The position numbers were made by a program, and so were the translations under genes. From positions 8,914,949-8,978,948 of the forward strand of contig CM064430.1 of the NCBI GenBank assembly GCA_032690845.1: a stretch of 64,000 nucleotides of DNA. Direction: 5' to 3'. This document shows, piece after piece, positions 11,401 through 21,585 of the stretch. The notes under the pieces are model-generated. The model was not told the origin of the DNA. It made no database searches and worked only from the letters and a program-made list of their open reading frames with translations. This DNA comes from Eleusine coracana subsp. coracana (Eukaryota; Streptophyta; Magnoliopsida; Poales; Poaceae). Position 1 is the stretch's first letter. Each line of letters opens with the position of its first letter.

Positions 11401-12560
11401 TTCATGCTGCCATGCGCGACCCGGCCTGGAAAGCGGCCAGGCAGGAAGTGTTTGACGCACTGCAAAGCAATGACACTTGGTCTCTGGTTCCCAAGCCGAA
11501 GGATGCCCACATCATCTCTGGCAAATGGTTGTTCAAGAACAAGCTCAATTCAGATGGCATACTTGATTGCCACAAAGCGAGATGGGTTATGCGGGGTTTC
11601 ACTCAGTGTGCTGGCATCGACTTCACTCAGACGTTCTCCCAGTTGGCAAGCCCACAACAATTGGCCCATTCACCAACTCGATGTCAAAAATACATTCTTG
11701 CACGGTGAGCTGGCTGAGCGGGTTATGTGTCATCAACCTGTAGGGTTCGTGGATCCGGCTCAACCGACAATGTCTACCTTTTGTTGAAGTCCTTATATGG
11801 CCTTAAACAAGCGCCTCGCGCTTGGTTTGATAGCTTTGCTCGACACCTTTGTAAGTTGGGATTCGTGGCCACCAAGTCTGATTCATCGCTTTTCGACCTC
11901 AAGCATGGTCATGATATGGCTTACCTCCTTCGATATGTTGATGACATAGTACTGACGGCCTCTTCAAGCCATCTTCTTCAGCATATCGTCAGCCTTCTAC
12001 GTCAGGCCTTTGCCATGAAAGATCTAGGTGCTCTGAAGTTCTTCTTAGGCATTCAAGTGACATGAGACTCCTCTGGATTCTTTGTCATCCAGGCCCAATA
12101 CACAAATGATATCACCAATCGTGCGGGATGAACAACTGCAAGATAGCGACAACGCCAATGGACACCAAGCCAAAGCTCTCTGCAAATGATGGTGACCTTG
12201 TCTTTAATGCAGGCCACTACCATAGTATCATCGGCGCCCTACAGTACATGACGCTGACCAGGCCGGACATTGCGTATGCTGTCAATCAAGTTTGCCTCCA
12301 TATGCATGCGCCACAGGACTCCCACTGGAACCTTGTCAAACGAATTCTTCGTTACCTGCGTGGGATTACTGATCACAGTCTTCGCATCAACAAATCAACT
12401 TCGTCTGGCCTCATGGCGTATTCGGATGCTGACTAGGCCGGGTGCCACACAAGGCTTTCAACGTCGAGATATTGCATCCTCCTTAGTGATTCCTTGATCT
12501 CATGGTCCTCAAAACGGCAAACTACAACATCCCAATCAAGCACGGAAGCCGAGTATAGGA
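11401..12560 (+). pseudogene. Copia C1 reverse transcriptase and RNase H (first part)
   Basis: The RT begins near DPAWKAARQEVFDALQSNDT (from 11419), passes WLFKNKLNSDGILDCHKARW, shifts frame near 11650-11700, and continues with LLLKSLYGLKQAPRAWFDSF. The active-site LLRYVDDIVLTAS sits at about 11927-11965, with the YVDD catalytic motif preserved. A TGA at 12063 and a TAG at 12434 also break the frame. RNase H (MAYSDAD, then SWSSKRQTTTSQSSTEAEYR) is cut at 12560 by the C2 insertion and resumes at 19145. Confidence 0.85.
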
Positions 12561-12723
12561 TGTGTAAAACGTATAGGGAAAGAATACAATGCATTATACG
12601 ATACACGATGGCGAGTACATATAGGGAGGGAGCCGTCGTGCGGCAGGCCTCAAGTGCACAACCCTGCATGGACACAAGGCCCAATACATGCAAACATAAG
12701 TCCAATTAACTATCTGTGTAACA
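12561..12723 (-). repeat. C2 3' LTR (163 bp)
   Basis: It begins TGTGTAAAACG and ends CTATCTGTGTAACA (TG...CA). A run of C follows directly at 12724-12731. On the minus strand this is a G-rich polypurine tract immediately upstream of the 3' LTR, as expected for plus-strand priming. The matching terminus at 19124-19144 supports the boundary. Confidence 0.8.
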
Positions 12724-12739
12724 CCCCCCCCAGTCTGAG

Positions 12740-14447
12740 CGGCGCTAGCAGAAGATGGAAGACCTTTGGTGAAGACGTCCGCATACTGAGAAGATGATGG
12801 GACATGCAACACCCGAACAGCACCAGCCGCCACACGCTCTCGTACAAAGTGAAGATCAATCTCGATGTGCTTGGTGCGTTGATGTTGCACCGGGTTTGTT
12901 GAGAGATAAACTGCACTGACATTATCACAAAAAACAATTGTGGCACGCTGAAGAGGAACATGGAGCTCCAGAAGAAGCTGGCGAAGCCAGGTTGTCTCAG
13001 CAATAGCATTAGCAACAACACGAAACTCAGCCTCTGCACTGGAGCACGAAACAGTAGGCTGCCTCTTAGAAGACCAAGAGACTAAGCTATCCCCAAGAAA
13101 GACGCCATACCCAGATGTGGAATGACGAGTGTCAGGACATCCGGCCCAGTCAGCATCGGAATAGGCAACCATAGAGGACAAGTCCGTGCGACGAAGATGA
13201 AGACCATAATCCAGTGTGCCCTGAAGGTAGCGGAGAATATGCTTGATAAGCACATAGTGTGGCTCTCACGGGTCGTGCATGTGGAGACACACCTGCTGAA
13301 CAGCGTAAGCAATATCCGGGCGAGTGAAGGTGAGGTACTGTAGAGCTCCGGCAATACGATGGTAGTGGGTCGGATCAGAAACGGGCAAGCCATCCTGAGA
13401 AGAGAGCTTGGCACGAACATCAATAGGCGTGAAGCAGGGCTTACAGTCAGTCATCTTGGCTCGATCAAGAATCTCAAGAACAAACTGTCGCTAGGAGAGG
13501 TGAAAACCCCCGTCACGACGAGTAACAGAAAGTCCCAAGAAGTGATGTAAAGGGCCAAGGTCCTTCATAGAGAATTCCTACTGAAGAGCTGTTATAACCC
13601 GGCGAAGAAGTTGCTCAAAGGAGGCTGTCAAGACAATATCATCCACATAGAGAAGCAGATAAACAGTCTCAGATCTGTGGTGATAGACAAATAGCGAAGA
13701 GTCAGACTTAGCACTCAGAAAGCCCATCGAGAGAATGTGAGTAGCAAAGCGACTGTACCAGGCACGGGGAGCTTGCTTCAGTCCATAAAGGCTTTTGTTG
13801 AGATGACACACAAAGTCAGGACGAGTGGTATTGACGAAACCGGAGGGTTGAACAGAGTAGACGGTCTATTCAAGTGTGCCATGAAGAAAGGCATTCTTGA
13901 CATCAAGCTGGTGAACTAGCCAATCCAGAGAGAGAGCAACTGTCAGAACTGTCCGGATAGTAGTAGGCTTGACAACCGGACTAAAGGTCTCAGCAAAGTC
14001 AATACCAGGACGCTGAGTGAAGCCACGAAGAACCCAACGAGCCTTGTACCACTCAAAGGAACCATCAGAATGAAACTTGTGTTTGAACACCCACTTCCCT
14101 ATGGCAATATTTGCTCCACACGGTTGAGGAACAATATCCCATGTATTGTTGGAAAGGAGAGGCGAGAACTCATCTTGCATTGCGTCCCGCCAATTGGGAT
14201 CAGTGAGGGCACTGCAAAAGGTCTTCGAAACTGGAGATAGCGGAGCAGCATGCAACGTGAAGAGCTCCTTAGGCTGATGGAATCCTTGTTTGCCACGCGT
14301 CACCATGCCATGAGCGTTGTCGATCGGAGTGATGGCAACGGCATTGGGTGGAGCCTTGGCTGGCTGTAGAGCGGCCACGACCACGGGAGCGTCAGGCACT
14401 CGTGCGACGCGTGCCTGATCAGACCGAGGCGCACGTGGGGGTGCCCA
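12740..14447 (-). pseudogene. C2 reverse transcriptase and RNase H
   Basis: On the minus strand the RT runs from about 14300 (DPNWRDAMQDEFSPLLSNNT, KWVFKHKFHSDGS, LDVKNAFLHGTLE) through KSLYGLKQAPRAWYSRF to an intact YVDD site (LLLYVDDIVLTASF, near 13645-13685). RNase H follows (YSDADWAGCPDTRHSTSGY, SWSSKRQPTVSCSSAEAEFR, FCDNVSAVYLS, RTKHIEIDLHFV). The frame is continuous: I see no frameshift. It is stopped at 13866-13868, 13578-13580, 13491-13493 (TAG) and 13266-13268 (TGA). Each is one C-to-T change away from a Gln or Arg codon that fits the family alignment. Confidence 0.85.
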
Positions 14448-15992
14448 TTAGGGCGCTACAGGGGACGATGCATCAATCGGCTATGAGGTCCCAGCTGCGA
14501 CGTCGTGAGCCTGAGAGGTACCGGCCGGTTGGGGTCCACCAAAGGGCGCGCGTGGGTTGCTGGCAGCAACCTGCTGGGAGGCAGCTTGGGCGTTGGCGAC
14601 AGGAGCAGCAGCAATACCTGAAACAGGAGGAGAAATAGGAGGCACACACGTAACATCAAACTCCGATAAGAAGTCAAAGTCGGATGAAGGCGGGGAGGAG
14701 ACCTTGGAAAAAGGAAAAGAGGTCTCATCAAAGACAACATGTATAGAAATAATGAGATGATTAGTGGAGAGATCTAAGCAGTGGTACTCCTTGTGTTCGA
14801 TGGGATAACCGAGAAAGACACATGGTGTGGATCGGGGGGCGAGCTTATGTGGTGTGGTGGCGGTGAGATTGGTGTAACACAAACAACCGAACATGCGGAG
14901 ATGATCATATGACGGCTGAACACCGTAGAGGGCATGGTAGGGTGTGGAGTAGGACAACGTCTTAGTGAGGTGGCGGTTCAGAAGGTAGGTAGCAGCATGA
15001 AGAGCCTCAACCCAGTATGACGGGGGAATACTAGCCTGGAACAGAAGGGAGCGCATGATGTTGTTAGTGCTACGTATAATGTGCTCGGCCTTACCGTTCT
15101 ATGGGGAAGTATGTGGGCAAGACATCCGTAAAAGGACACCATGAGTGAGAAAGAACGAGAGAGTGGAGGAGTTGTCAAACTCACGCCCATTGTCACACTG
15201 AACGCTCTAAATATTGCTACAGAACTGTGTAGAGACATAAGCAAAAAACTGAGCAAGTGTGGTGAAAGTGTCAGACTTTTGGCGTAAGGGAAAGGTCCAC
15301 AAATAGTGAGAGCAATCATCGAGAACAACTAAATAGTATTTGTAACCAGACACACTAATAACAGGAGATGTCCAGAGATTACAATGCATTAAATCAAAGT
15401 TATTAACAACACGACTTTGAGAGTGACTAAAGGGAAGCCTAACATGACGACCAAGCTGACAAGCATGACACAAAGGTTCTAGCTCACTTTTATTGCAAGA
15501 AATAGTAGAAGAAGCAACTAGACGGGATAGAGCTTCACGACTAGGGTGACCGAGACGCCGATGCCAAAGCATGGAGGAGGTGCCAGCAACAAGTGCAAGA
15601 GGATGAAACACCAAGGATAGGAGAGGGTAGAGCGGCCCGGAACTATTGCACCTGATGATCATGTTCTTGGTTTGGTGATCCTTCACATAAAAGCCATAAG
15701 GGTCAAATTCAATAGAATAATTATTGTCTATGGTGAATTGACGCACAGATATGAGATTTCTAAGTAATTTAAGAGAAACAAGAACATTGTGAAGGTCAAA
15801 AGAACCATGATCATGAGGCAAAGACACATAACCGGTGCTAGCAGCAGGTAAGATAGAACCATCGCCGACAACAATACTGGACGGTGTAGAAAAAGAAGGC
15901 GGAGAGAGTGATGAAAGAGTACCAGAGTTAGATGTCATGTATGTTTCAGCACCTGTGTCAAAGAGCCACTCCTGCTGCGGCTGAAGCGTCAT
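14448..15992 (-). pseudogene. C2 protease and integrase
   Basis: The protease starts near 15965 with an intact DTGAE motif (EWLFDTGAETYMTSNS). GAG-pre-integrase (WHRRLGHPSREAL, then a CxxC-type zinc-binding segment CHACQLGRHVRLPF) leads into the integrase core. The first catalytic Asp is changed to Asn in the HCNLW segment. The second Asp (QCDNGREF) and the Glu (NGKAEHI) are present. In-frame TAG stops lie at 15207-15209, 15099-15101 and 14481-14483, and a TAA at 14448-14450, again with no frameshift. The Asp-to-Asn change is also a G-to-A, that is C-to-T on the other strand. Confidence 0.85.
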
Positions 15993-17153
15993 AGTGTTGA
16001 AGTTGGCGACGAGGATGGCGGGATCCCACGCGAGGCCGGAAGCCTAGCCAGGCGCCACGGGAGGGGCATGAAAGCCTGGCGGGGGCTGCAGTGGAGGCAC
16101 GCCGGCCTATGAGCCTGGCAAGGGGGCCAGCGGTGGATGGGCTGGCAAGGGAGCCAGCGGTGGGTGAGCCGGTGAGGGCCCAGCTGAAGGAAGGCCGGCG
16201 TAGAAGGCATGCTGGGGAGGTGCAGGCCGGCCAAAGACAGCAGCCTAACGTGGATCGAGACCGGCCCACATTTGAAAGGTCCCAGTGAAGGGATTATAAC
16301 CAGTGGGCCAGTTGAGCTGGTTGTTGGTAGGCCGAAAGCCGGGCCTGCCAGAGGCGCCTGTCGAAGGAGGAGCAGCGCCGCCGATACTATTGGGCCTGTT
16401 GCCTTGACGACAATTGTTCCGATTGCCGGAACCGCCGCTAGTGGATCCGGTGTTGCTGCCGGAGGAGCCCGATAGAGGAAGGGCCTGGGGTGGGGCCGAG
16501 GTAGGCGGGCGAGACATGCCGGCCACGAAGGCCTGAAGAGAAGCCGCCTGCTTGGTCTTCATGTTCATCTCGGCGAGTTGAAGATCAGCCAGCAGGTCGT
16601 TGTAGTTGGGAAAGGGGCGTTGTTGCTAGATGAGGTCAGCGAGATGGGCAAAGCGCTCGTTCAAGCCACGAAGAACATTGAGCCCGAGTGTTCGATCGCA
16701 GACTGGCTCGCCGAGATCGGCGAGTTGATATGCTATAGTCTTGAGGCGGCAACAATATTCTGTAACACTCAGATCGCCCTAGACAATGGTGCGAAACTCG
16801 GCATCAAGAGTCATGGCTCGAGTCTCGTGATTGCCGAGGAACTGACGTTCGAGGCCACGCCAAATGAGACAAGCTGTAGGGGGACCATCGGCGCAGTTGG
16901 ATACCACCCCATGGAGTTCCGGCGAGATGGTGCCGTAGAGCCATGACAGAACGGTTCAGTCAAGGCGGTGCCAATAGATGTCGGCGGAGAGATCGGTGTC
17001 GTCGAGAACATGGTCTGTGAGTGCATAGCGTTCCAGTGTGTTGAGGAGGAGGCCGCGCCAGCGATTGTAGTTGGACGAGCCAATGTCGAGGGCGACCGGC
17101 ATGAGCGACTTGATGTTGAGGATCCCCATGGCCTGGGTGTGAAGGGTGGCCAT
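15993..17153 (-). pseudogene. C2 gag
   Basis: The ATG at 17151-17153 opens MATLHTQAMGILNIKSLMPV, followed by the copia gag core (NYNRWRGLLLNTLERY, LERQFLGNHETRAMTLDAEF, DLSVTEYCCRLK). A low-complexity Gly/Ser/Asn and Pro-rich tail runs into the protease. Gag forms the virus-like particle that packages element RNA. Stops are TGA at 16956-16958 and TAG at 16626-16628, 16245-16247, 16107-16109 and 16044-16046. The frame is otherwise continuous to the protease. Confidence 0.8.
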
Positions 17154-17235
17154 AGCATGTTAGCTATTCCACCCCCTTTTCTCTCTCTGCTTTTGATTTT
17201 TGACTTCTTCTTGGATCCTTGCCCGCTCAGCTCTG

Positions 17236-17559
17236 ATGGCCTGGCTGGACGAGATTGAGGACGCCGCCGCCATCGCCAAGGAGGAGATGAACCCCCGCGA
17301 TGACACCGTGGCAGCTCGCCTTCGCGACATCCCGGGGCTTGCGTGGGACCTCGCCAGAATCGGTGCCCGTGAAGGTGCCGCCCACGCCCTAAGCCTGGCC
17401 CACTTGGACTCCGGCGAGAACATCCTCCACCCCGCTTCGACCACCGACAACGATGACTTCGACGATATGCTGTGGGAATACATGCCCACAGCGACTGCCA
17501 TCGCCGACGAGTTAGGAGCGGACAATATACTGGTCCGGCTTTTCGATGATGAGGAGTAG
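17236..17559 (+). CDS. Unidentified acidic protein, probable last exon of a captured gene
   Basis: From ATG 17236 the frame encodes 107 residues (MAWLDEIEDAAAIAKEEMNP... to ...VRLFDDEE), acidic and predicted helical, with no family I recognise. Codon use is GC-rich at third positions, unlike the surrounding retroelement and MITE sequence. A pyrimidine-rich tract ending CCCGCTCAG at 17230 just before the ATG looks like a 3' splice site, so this may be a terminal exon. A 3' UTR-like stretch with ATCAATAAATATC near 17706-17718 follows. No promoter or upstream exon is present, because C2 gag abuts it. It may be a captured gene fragment rather than a functional gene. Confidence 0.45.
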   Translation: MAWLDEIEDAAAIAKEEMNPRDDTVAARLRDIPGLAWDLARIGAREGAAHALSLAHLDSGENILHPASTTDNDDFDDMLWEYMPTATAIADELGADNILVRLFDDEE

Positions 17560-17821
17560 AGTAGTAGACGATAGGCCAATGGAAATCTAGGTCATCAAGA
17601 CCAAATTTTGTAACCAATTCAGTTGTCCTCCTCTGCTACTTTTTTCTTATCGTATGCAACCAATATGTAATCTGTGGATGACAATCTATATTTGTAATCC
17701 ACTTTTATCAATAAATATCTAAGGGTCCCTTTGCTACTACTTCTTGTACTATAATTGTTTTTTCCAAAAGCAGAAGCATAAGTTGTTTTAGAATCCAAAC
17801 CAAACGGGGCCTAAAACTGAT

Positions 17822-17899
17822 GGGCCGCGCTCTTATGAATAGCAGATGGGTCGTGCTCTTATGAATAGCAGATGGGTCGTGCTCTTATGAATAGCAGAT
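17822..17899. repeat. Minisatellite, 26 bp x 3
   Basis: Three tandem units of GGGTCGTGCTCTTATGAATA+GCAGAT (the first with two substitutions) occupy 17822-17899. They are followed at ~17940-17990 by two 25-bp units built on the same theme (CTCGTATGATAAACTAT). It separates the acidic exon from the GRF gene. Confidence 0.85.
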
Positions 17900-18111
17900 G
17901 GGCCTCGGGTGGGAGCGGCGAGGCAAGTGGATGACTACAGGCCGTGCTCGTATGATAAACTATGGACCACGCTCGTATGATAAACTATAGGTCACAAAGG
18001 ATGGCCTGGGACTAGGGTGGGAGCGGGGAGGCGGACTAGGGTTAAAGTCATCGGAATCAATGCACAGTCAACAGAGCATGCAACTGAACAAACTTGATTA
18101 CAAATCTACAT

Positions 18112-18695
18112 TCAAACAATATTCCCACATCTAAATCTAAATTCCAAACCTGAATACCAACATAAAAAAATGGCAACTATACAAACGTAAAATGCGTCAG
18201 CCATAATATTGGACTGCTTCTTCAATTCCACAATCAGGCTCAATTGCTTATTCAGTTCCACAATCTGGCTTAACTGCTTGTTCAGTTTTTGCAACTCCCT
18301 ATTCACCGAAAAATCGTCAGCTATGTTTGAGATTTCCTCCTCCACAGCGGACGACATGCAAGCCAAGATTGGTTCAATTGGGGGGAGCACTTCAACTTCA
18401 AGCCCTCGATCTCGAATGTACGAATCCACCCACTCAAAATGACTGCAGGGCTTCAAATCCTGAAACGAGGAAGGCAAACCCTAAAATCCAATTTGAAACT
18501 ACAAAATCCAAATTATGCCAAATTGAAACAAACCCTACCTTCCCATCCTTCCCCTTAAATAGCTTGCTCTCGCATTTCACAAATTCCCGACCAACGTTGC
18601 CCATCCGTGGGCGCACACATGTCAAGCGCTTCAGTGGATCTGGACGAGGGCAGTCGGGGCATGTACTCAAAGGGAATTCTCCATAACGCGGCCAT
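18112..18695 (-). pseudogene. GRF-type zinc-finger protein, two exons, start frame probably broken
   Basis: On the minus strand, exon 1 (to 18539) encodes RYGEFPLSTCPDCPRPDPL... with GREFVKCES. A 79-bp intron (18538-18460, GT...CAG) joins in phase to exon 2 (18459-18112), DLKPCSHFEWVDSYIRDRG. The combined CxxC ... GRxFxKC ... CxHFxWxD pattern is a GRF zinc finger, a nucleic-acid-binding fold. A coiled-coil-like Leu/Gln segment (LNKQLSQIVELNKQLSLIVE) and a C-terminal hydrophobic segment (FYVCIVAIFLCWY) follow, typical of short grass GRF proteins. The natural-looking ATG at 18695 (MAALWR...) is out of frame with the zinc finger. It is either a 1-2 base lesion or a different start; the zinc-finger frame is open upstream to 18940. 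The gene sits inside the insert that replaced the C2 LTR. Confidence 0.6.
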
Positions 18696-19144
18696 TCCTT
18701 CTGTGTGTGTGTGGGGGGGGGGGGAGGGGGGGCTTCTGGAAGCCAGAAGCAGAGCTGGACATCGCTCGCCGCCACCGATGCGGACCGTTGCCGGAGAAGA
18801 GGAAGAAAAAGGTGCGCGAGGAAGAACAGGGGAAGGGAGGAGGCAACGGTAATGTCGGGGCCAGGGCACAAGAACAGGAGCGGAGAGCTGGCTAGGCCTT
18901 TTAAGGGTGACGTGGATAAGTAGCGGGTCCCACAAAGCAATGTTCAACTGGCGGGTCCCACGTTCGAACATAATCTACAACCGTTAACTAGTTAAGGGCT
19001 TAGAACAGCCGTGTCGGGTCGTGGCTATATGGATCGTTCCAACCGTCGCATGTGAGTTATTCCATCCAATGATGTCGTATCCCAGAGAATAGAGGTGAAA
19101 GACGTCGCATGTGAGCTATTATCCCATTAACTATCTGTCTAACA

Positions 19145-19479
19145 GGACGGTGGCGAATGCGACTGCAGAATGCTGCTGGCTTTGAAATCTGCTGGATGAA
19201 CTGTGTTGCACGATTGACAAGAGCACGGTTTTCAACTGCGATGACATATCTGCTGTGTACCTCTCTAAAAACCCGATTCACCATCACCGCACCAAGCATG
19301 TCGGGCTCGACATTCACTTTGTGTGCAAGCGGGTGGCCATCGGCGAGCTGCACGTTCTGCATGTTCCTACACAGCACTAATTTGCTGACATCGTGACCAA
19401 AGGCTTACCCACGGTGTTGTTTGAAGAAATCAAGTCGACTAGGATCCTATCTGTTAGACAGTTACGATCTCTTTCCTCT
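19145..19479 (+). pseudogene. Copia C1 RNase H (second part) and 3' end
   Basis: The interrupted C1 RNase H resumes with TVANATAE, continues with DDISAVYLSKNPIHHHRTKH (19239-19298), DIHFVCKRVAIGELHVLHVP and DIVTKGLPTVLFEEIKS, and ends at about 19440. A few bases from 19458 (TGTTAGACAG) may be the start of a lost 3' LTR. Sequence homologous to the F-box gene begins at about 19480. In-frame stops are present (for example near 19183 and 19379). Confidence 0.8.
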
Positions 19480-20299
19480 ACACTACATGTTCTTCATGGG
19501 GAGAAGATTGGTCCAAGGTGCACGTGCACCATCACATCGCGGCCATCGCCGTGGGCGAGCCATACCTCCGCATGCACCGGGTCGACCTGGAATCCGACGC
19601 CGTGTCCGTCGTCCCGAACAATCTCCAGGTCGAGCACCCGCTGGACTCCCGATCGGAGAAGCCTCCTGTGTTGCGCTTGTGGTTCACCGGGCCTCTACCG
19701 TTGAGCATAAGGCGCTCTGCGTTCGCGGGTTCATGGGCAACCAGTTCTGCCACGTCGTTGACCTCGACGGCAATGGCAGCCACCAGCAGCAATGGAAGGA
19801 GACGCAGGCACCAAATGTCCCCATCATCGGCAACGGAACAGTTGTCAAAGGGGCTGCCTATTTCTTGGTATACCCATCGAGCTCCTTCTTCTTGCCCGTG
19901 TCCGGCTGTCGCGGCTTTCACGGGCCGATGGCATCGCATCCTTCGGCCTCGATCGGCACGGAGCAGGGGTCACCGACTCTCATCCACGGGCCGCTAAGCA
20001 TCAGCAATGACGACGAAACATATACAACTTTACCTCCTCTGACATATGCTCCAAGCCTCCAACTGTCGGCGCTCAACGGCTGCCTCGTAGTGGGCCACGT
20101 TCCCTTCCACTGCGATGTGATGGAAAAAATTCCAGCCTTTTGCAATGACTTGCATATGGCCCCTGGTCATGTGGGATATAAGTGGGGTGCTGTGGATATA
20201 TGATCCCAGACACATGAGTTTGTCGATGGTGGTATAACGTTAACGGATTCATGCGTTAGCACTGATGTGTATACAGGCGGATTGTTGTACAGATACTGA
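19480..20299 (+). pseudogene. F-box gene copy, 5'-truncated and frameshifted
   Basis: The sequence matches codons ~107-398 of the intact F-box gene at 41185-42381, beginning at GGGGAGAAGATTGGTCCAAG (19499) and ending with the same CTGTTGTACAGATAC-type terminus and TGA (20297-20299). The F-box itself is absent. Frameshifts split it into at least two frames before 19900. Near 20120-20195 about 150 bp present in the intact gene (the WFYEGRCPEDG...VLDKDGGL region) is replaced by a shorter unrelated stretch. It is a dead copy created by the segmental duplication and truncated at the C1 retroelement junction. Confidence 0.85.
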
Positions 20300-20764
20300 T
20301 TTCTCTGGGCATTTTCATTTAATTCGTATACCAACATATGAGGCCACGAGCATAGATTGGTTTAGCCCTAATGTTTTCCCTTTTATTGAGATAGGAGAGA
20401 ATACAGAAGATCATGTACTTTTTAAGAAGTTGACACCGATCTCTCGTGTAGTTTTCAAAAGAAAGCCTTTTTTATATTTAAAATATCGGAGTCTCATCCA
20501 AAAGGGACAGGACACCAGGATAAATTGCACATTGGGACCCATTGTCCAGTTTGAACTCGTTCATGCCACACTACACATTGACTGAACATTACTTTTTTTT
20601 TTCTTTTGAACTTGTAACTCAACATGGTATAAAATTTGCATTCGAACTCAACAAATGAGAAAGGAACAAGACCTCCAGCTTGAGGATACTCTCAACACCT
20701 AAAATTTCTCACGTTAATCAGAGAAGAAAAGAAAAACAAAATTGCCCACCATCGCCATTATTAT
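20300..20764. other. Block A intergenic, F-box 3' flank
   Basis: This is collinear with 42382-42935 of block B, minus a ~57-bp segment lost between two GAT triplets near 20392. It includes the former 3' UTR of the F-box gene. No additional gene is visible. Confidence 0.7.
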
Positions 20765-20932
20765 CCGGCTATAGTTTTTGCTATAGCCCGCTGTAGCTGC
20801 TAGAAAAAACTTTCACTAAATTATTTTTAGTGCTAAATTTTACCAAATCCCGCTAATAACCCGCTATATGAGGTTATAGCCTTGTTTTTGAAGGCTGCCG
20901 CTAAATGACTTAGCCGGCGATTTTTTACCATG
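20765..20932. mobile_element. hAT-type MITE (168 bp), TSD ATTATTAT
   Basis: Eight-base direct repeats ATTATTAT (20757-20764 and 20933-20940) flank 168 bp rich in GCTATAGC/CCGCTA motifs, a common feature of grass hAT MITEs. Block B at about 42930-42945 has the uninterrupted site (CATTATAATATAAACTAGCT), which confirms an insertion after duplication. Terminal inverted repeats are weak. An 8-bp duplication is the hAT hallmark. Confidence 0.75.
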
Positions 20933-21577
20933 ATTATTATATAAACTAGCTTGTAAATTATCATATATGGTTTCATGAGAAACTGTCAAAACCCATGAAA
21001 CAATTTTTTTCAGTAGTGTGAAGAGTGCGATAAGCATTGCAGACAAATCAAAACCTTGCTGATCTCATTCCAAAGTCAAAAAACACACCAGCAAGGTGCC
21101 AAGGTCCATGATCTCCTTCACACATATATATCTTACATCTCTTTCTTTAAGAGAGGGAGAGAGAACATGCATATCTTATCTTCCAATTGTCATGTCTACA
21201 AGCCTCATAATTGTCAACATTTTTTTCAGTAGTTTGAAGGTTCTGTTCAACTATTCATCATTGTGAACAAGCATTCTGAAACCCGTCTTTGATATCGGCA
21301 CGCGGCAAACTGATAAAATTGACTACGTATGTCCAGTGGAACACGCATGCCGCAGGGCGAGTATGTCCAAAGAGCCGCGTCCGCACAGCCACAAGGAGGA
21401 ATCCAGAACAAGTAAGAGAATAGAGCTCGGCGCAAAATGTCAGAATGCAAACTAAACGATGCTGAGGCTCCACATGGGTACATATGAAAAGCATCTTGTT
21501 GTCAAAGATGCCCTGATCCGGTCTAAGTTCCCATCTACTCCCCACTAAGCAATAAATACCATCTATAAAAAAAAGCC
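20933..21577. other. Upstream region of inhibitor gene A
   Basis: Collinear with ~42945-43566 in block B. It contains GA-rich tracts (AGAGAGGGAGAGAG near 21150) and no convincing coding sequence. Minus-strand open frames across 21247-21635 overlap the promoter and I regard them as chance. Confidence 0.6.
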
Positions 21578-21585
21578 TATAAATA
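21578..21585 (+). promoter_or_regulatory. TATA box, inhibitor gene A
   Basis: TATAAATA lies ~195 bp upstream of the ATG and is conserved in block B at 43567-43574. A pyrimidine-rich stretch ending TTTTGTAG at 21752 just before the coding start could be the 3' end of a leader intron. Confidence 0.6.

Larger units (their letters stand above)
17168..19119. mobile_element. Insert replacing the C2 5' LTR, carrying gene fragments
   Basis: About 1.95 kb lies between the C2 gag start and the last 20 bp of its right LTR. A 14-bp sequence with one mismatch, GCATGTTAGCTATT at 17154-17167 and GCATGTGAGCTATT at 19106-19119, brackets it. It contains an unidentified plus-strand exon with its own polyadenylation region, a minisatellite, and a minus-strand GRF zinc-finger gene. 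No clear terminal inverted repeats are visible, so a gene-capturing transposon (Pack-MULE, Helitron) or a rearrangement are both possible. The bracketing repeat is the only boundary evidence. Confidence 0.4.
12561..19144 (-). mobile_element. Copia retrotransposon C2 nested in C1 RNase H
   Basis: A minus-strand copia element splits C1 exactly at the AEYR codons of RNase H. It starts with TGTGTAAAACG and ends with CTATCTGTCTAACA. GGA is shared by both flanks, so the target duplication is eroded. Coding runs gag (17153-~16000), protease, integrase, RT, RNase H (to about 12750). The left LTR is 12561-12723. The right LTR survives only as its last ~20 bp, because a 1.9-kb insert (17168-19119) replaces it. 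Confidence 0.85.

Noticed and set aside
1789..19440. Endogenous virus-derived sequences considered for the RT-bearing regions
   Set aside because: Domain order, YVDD motifs, TG...CA LTRs and nested target duplications identify copia retrotransposons; no movement protein, capsid or caulimovirus-type signal was seen.
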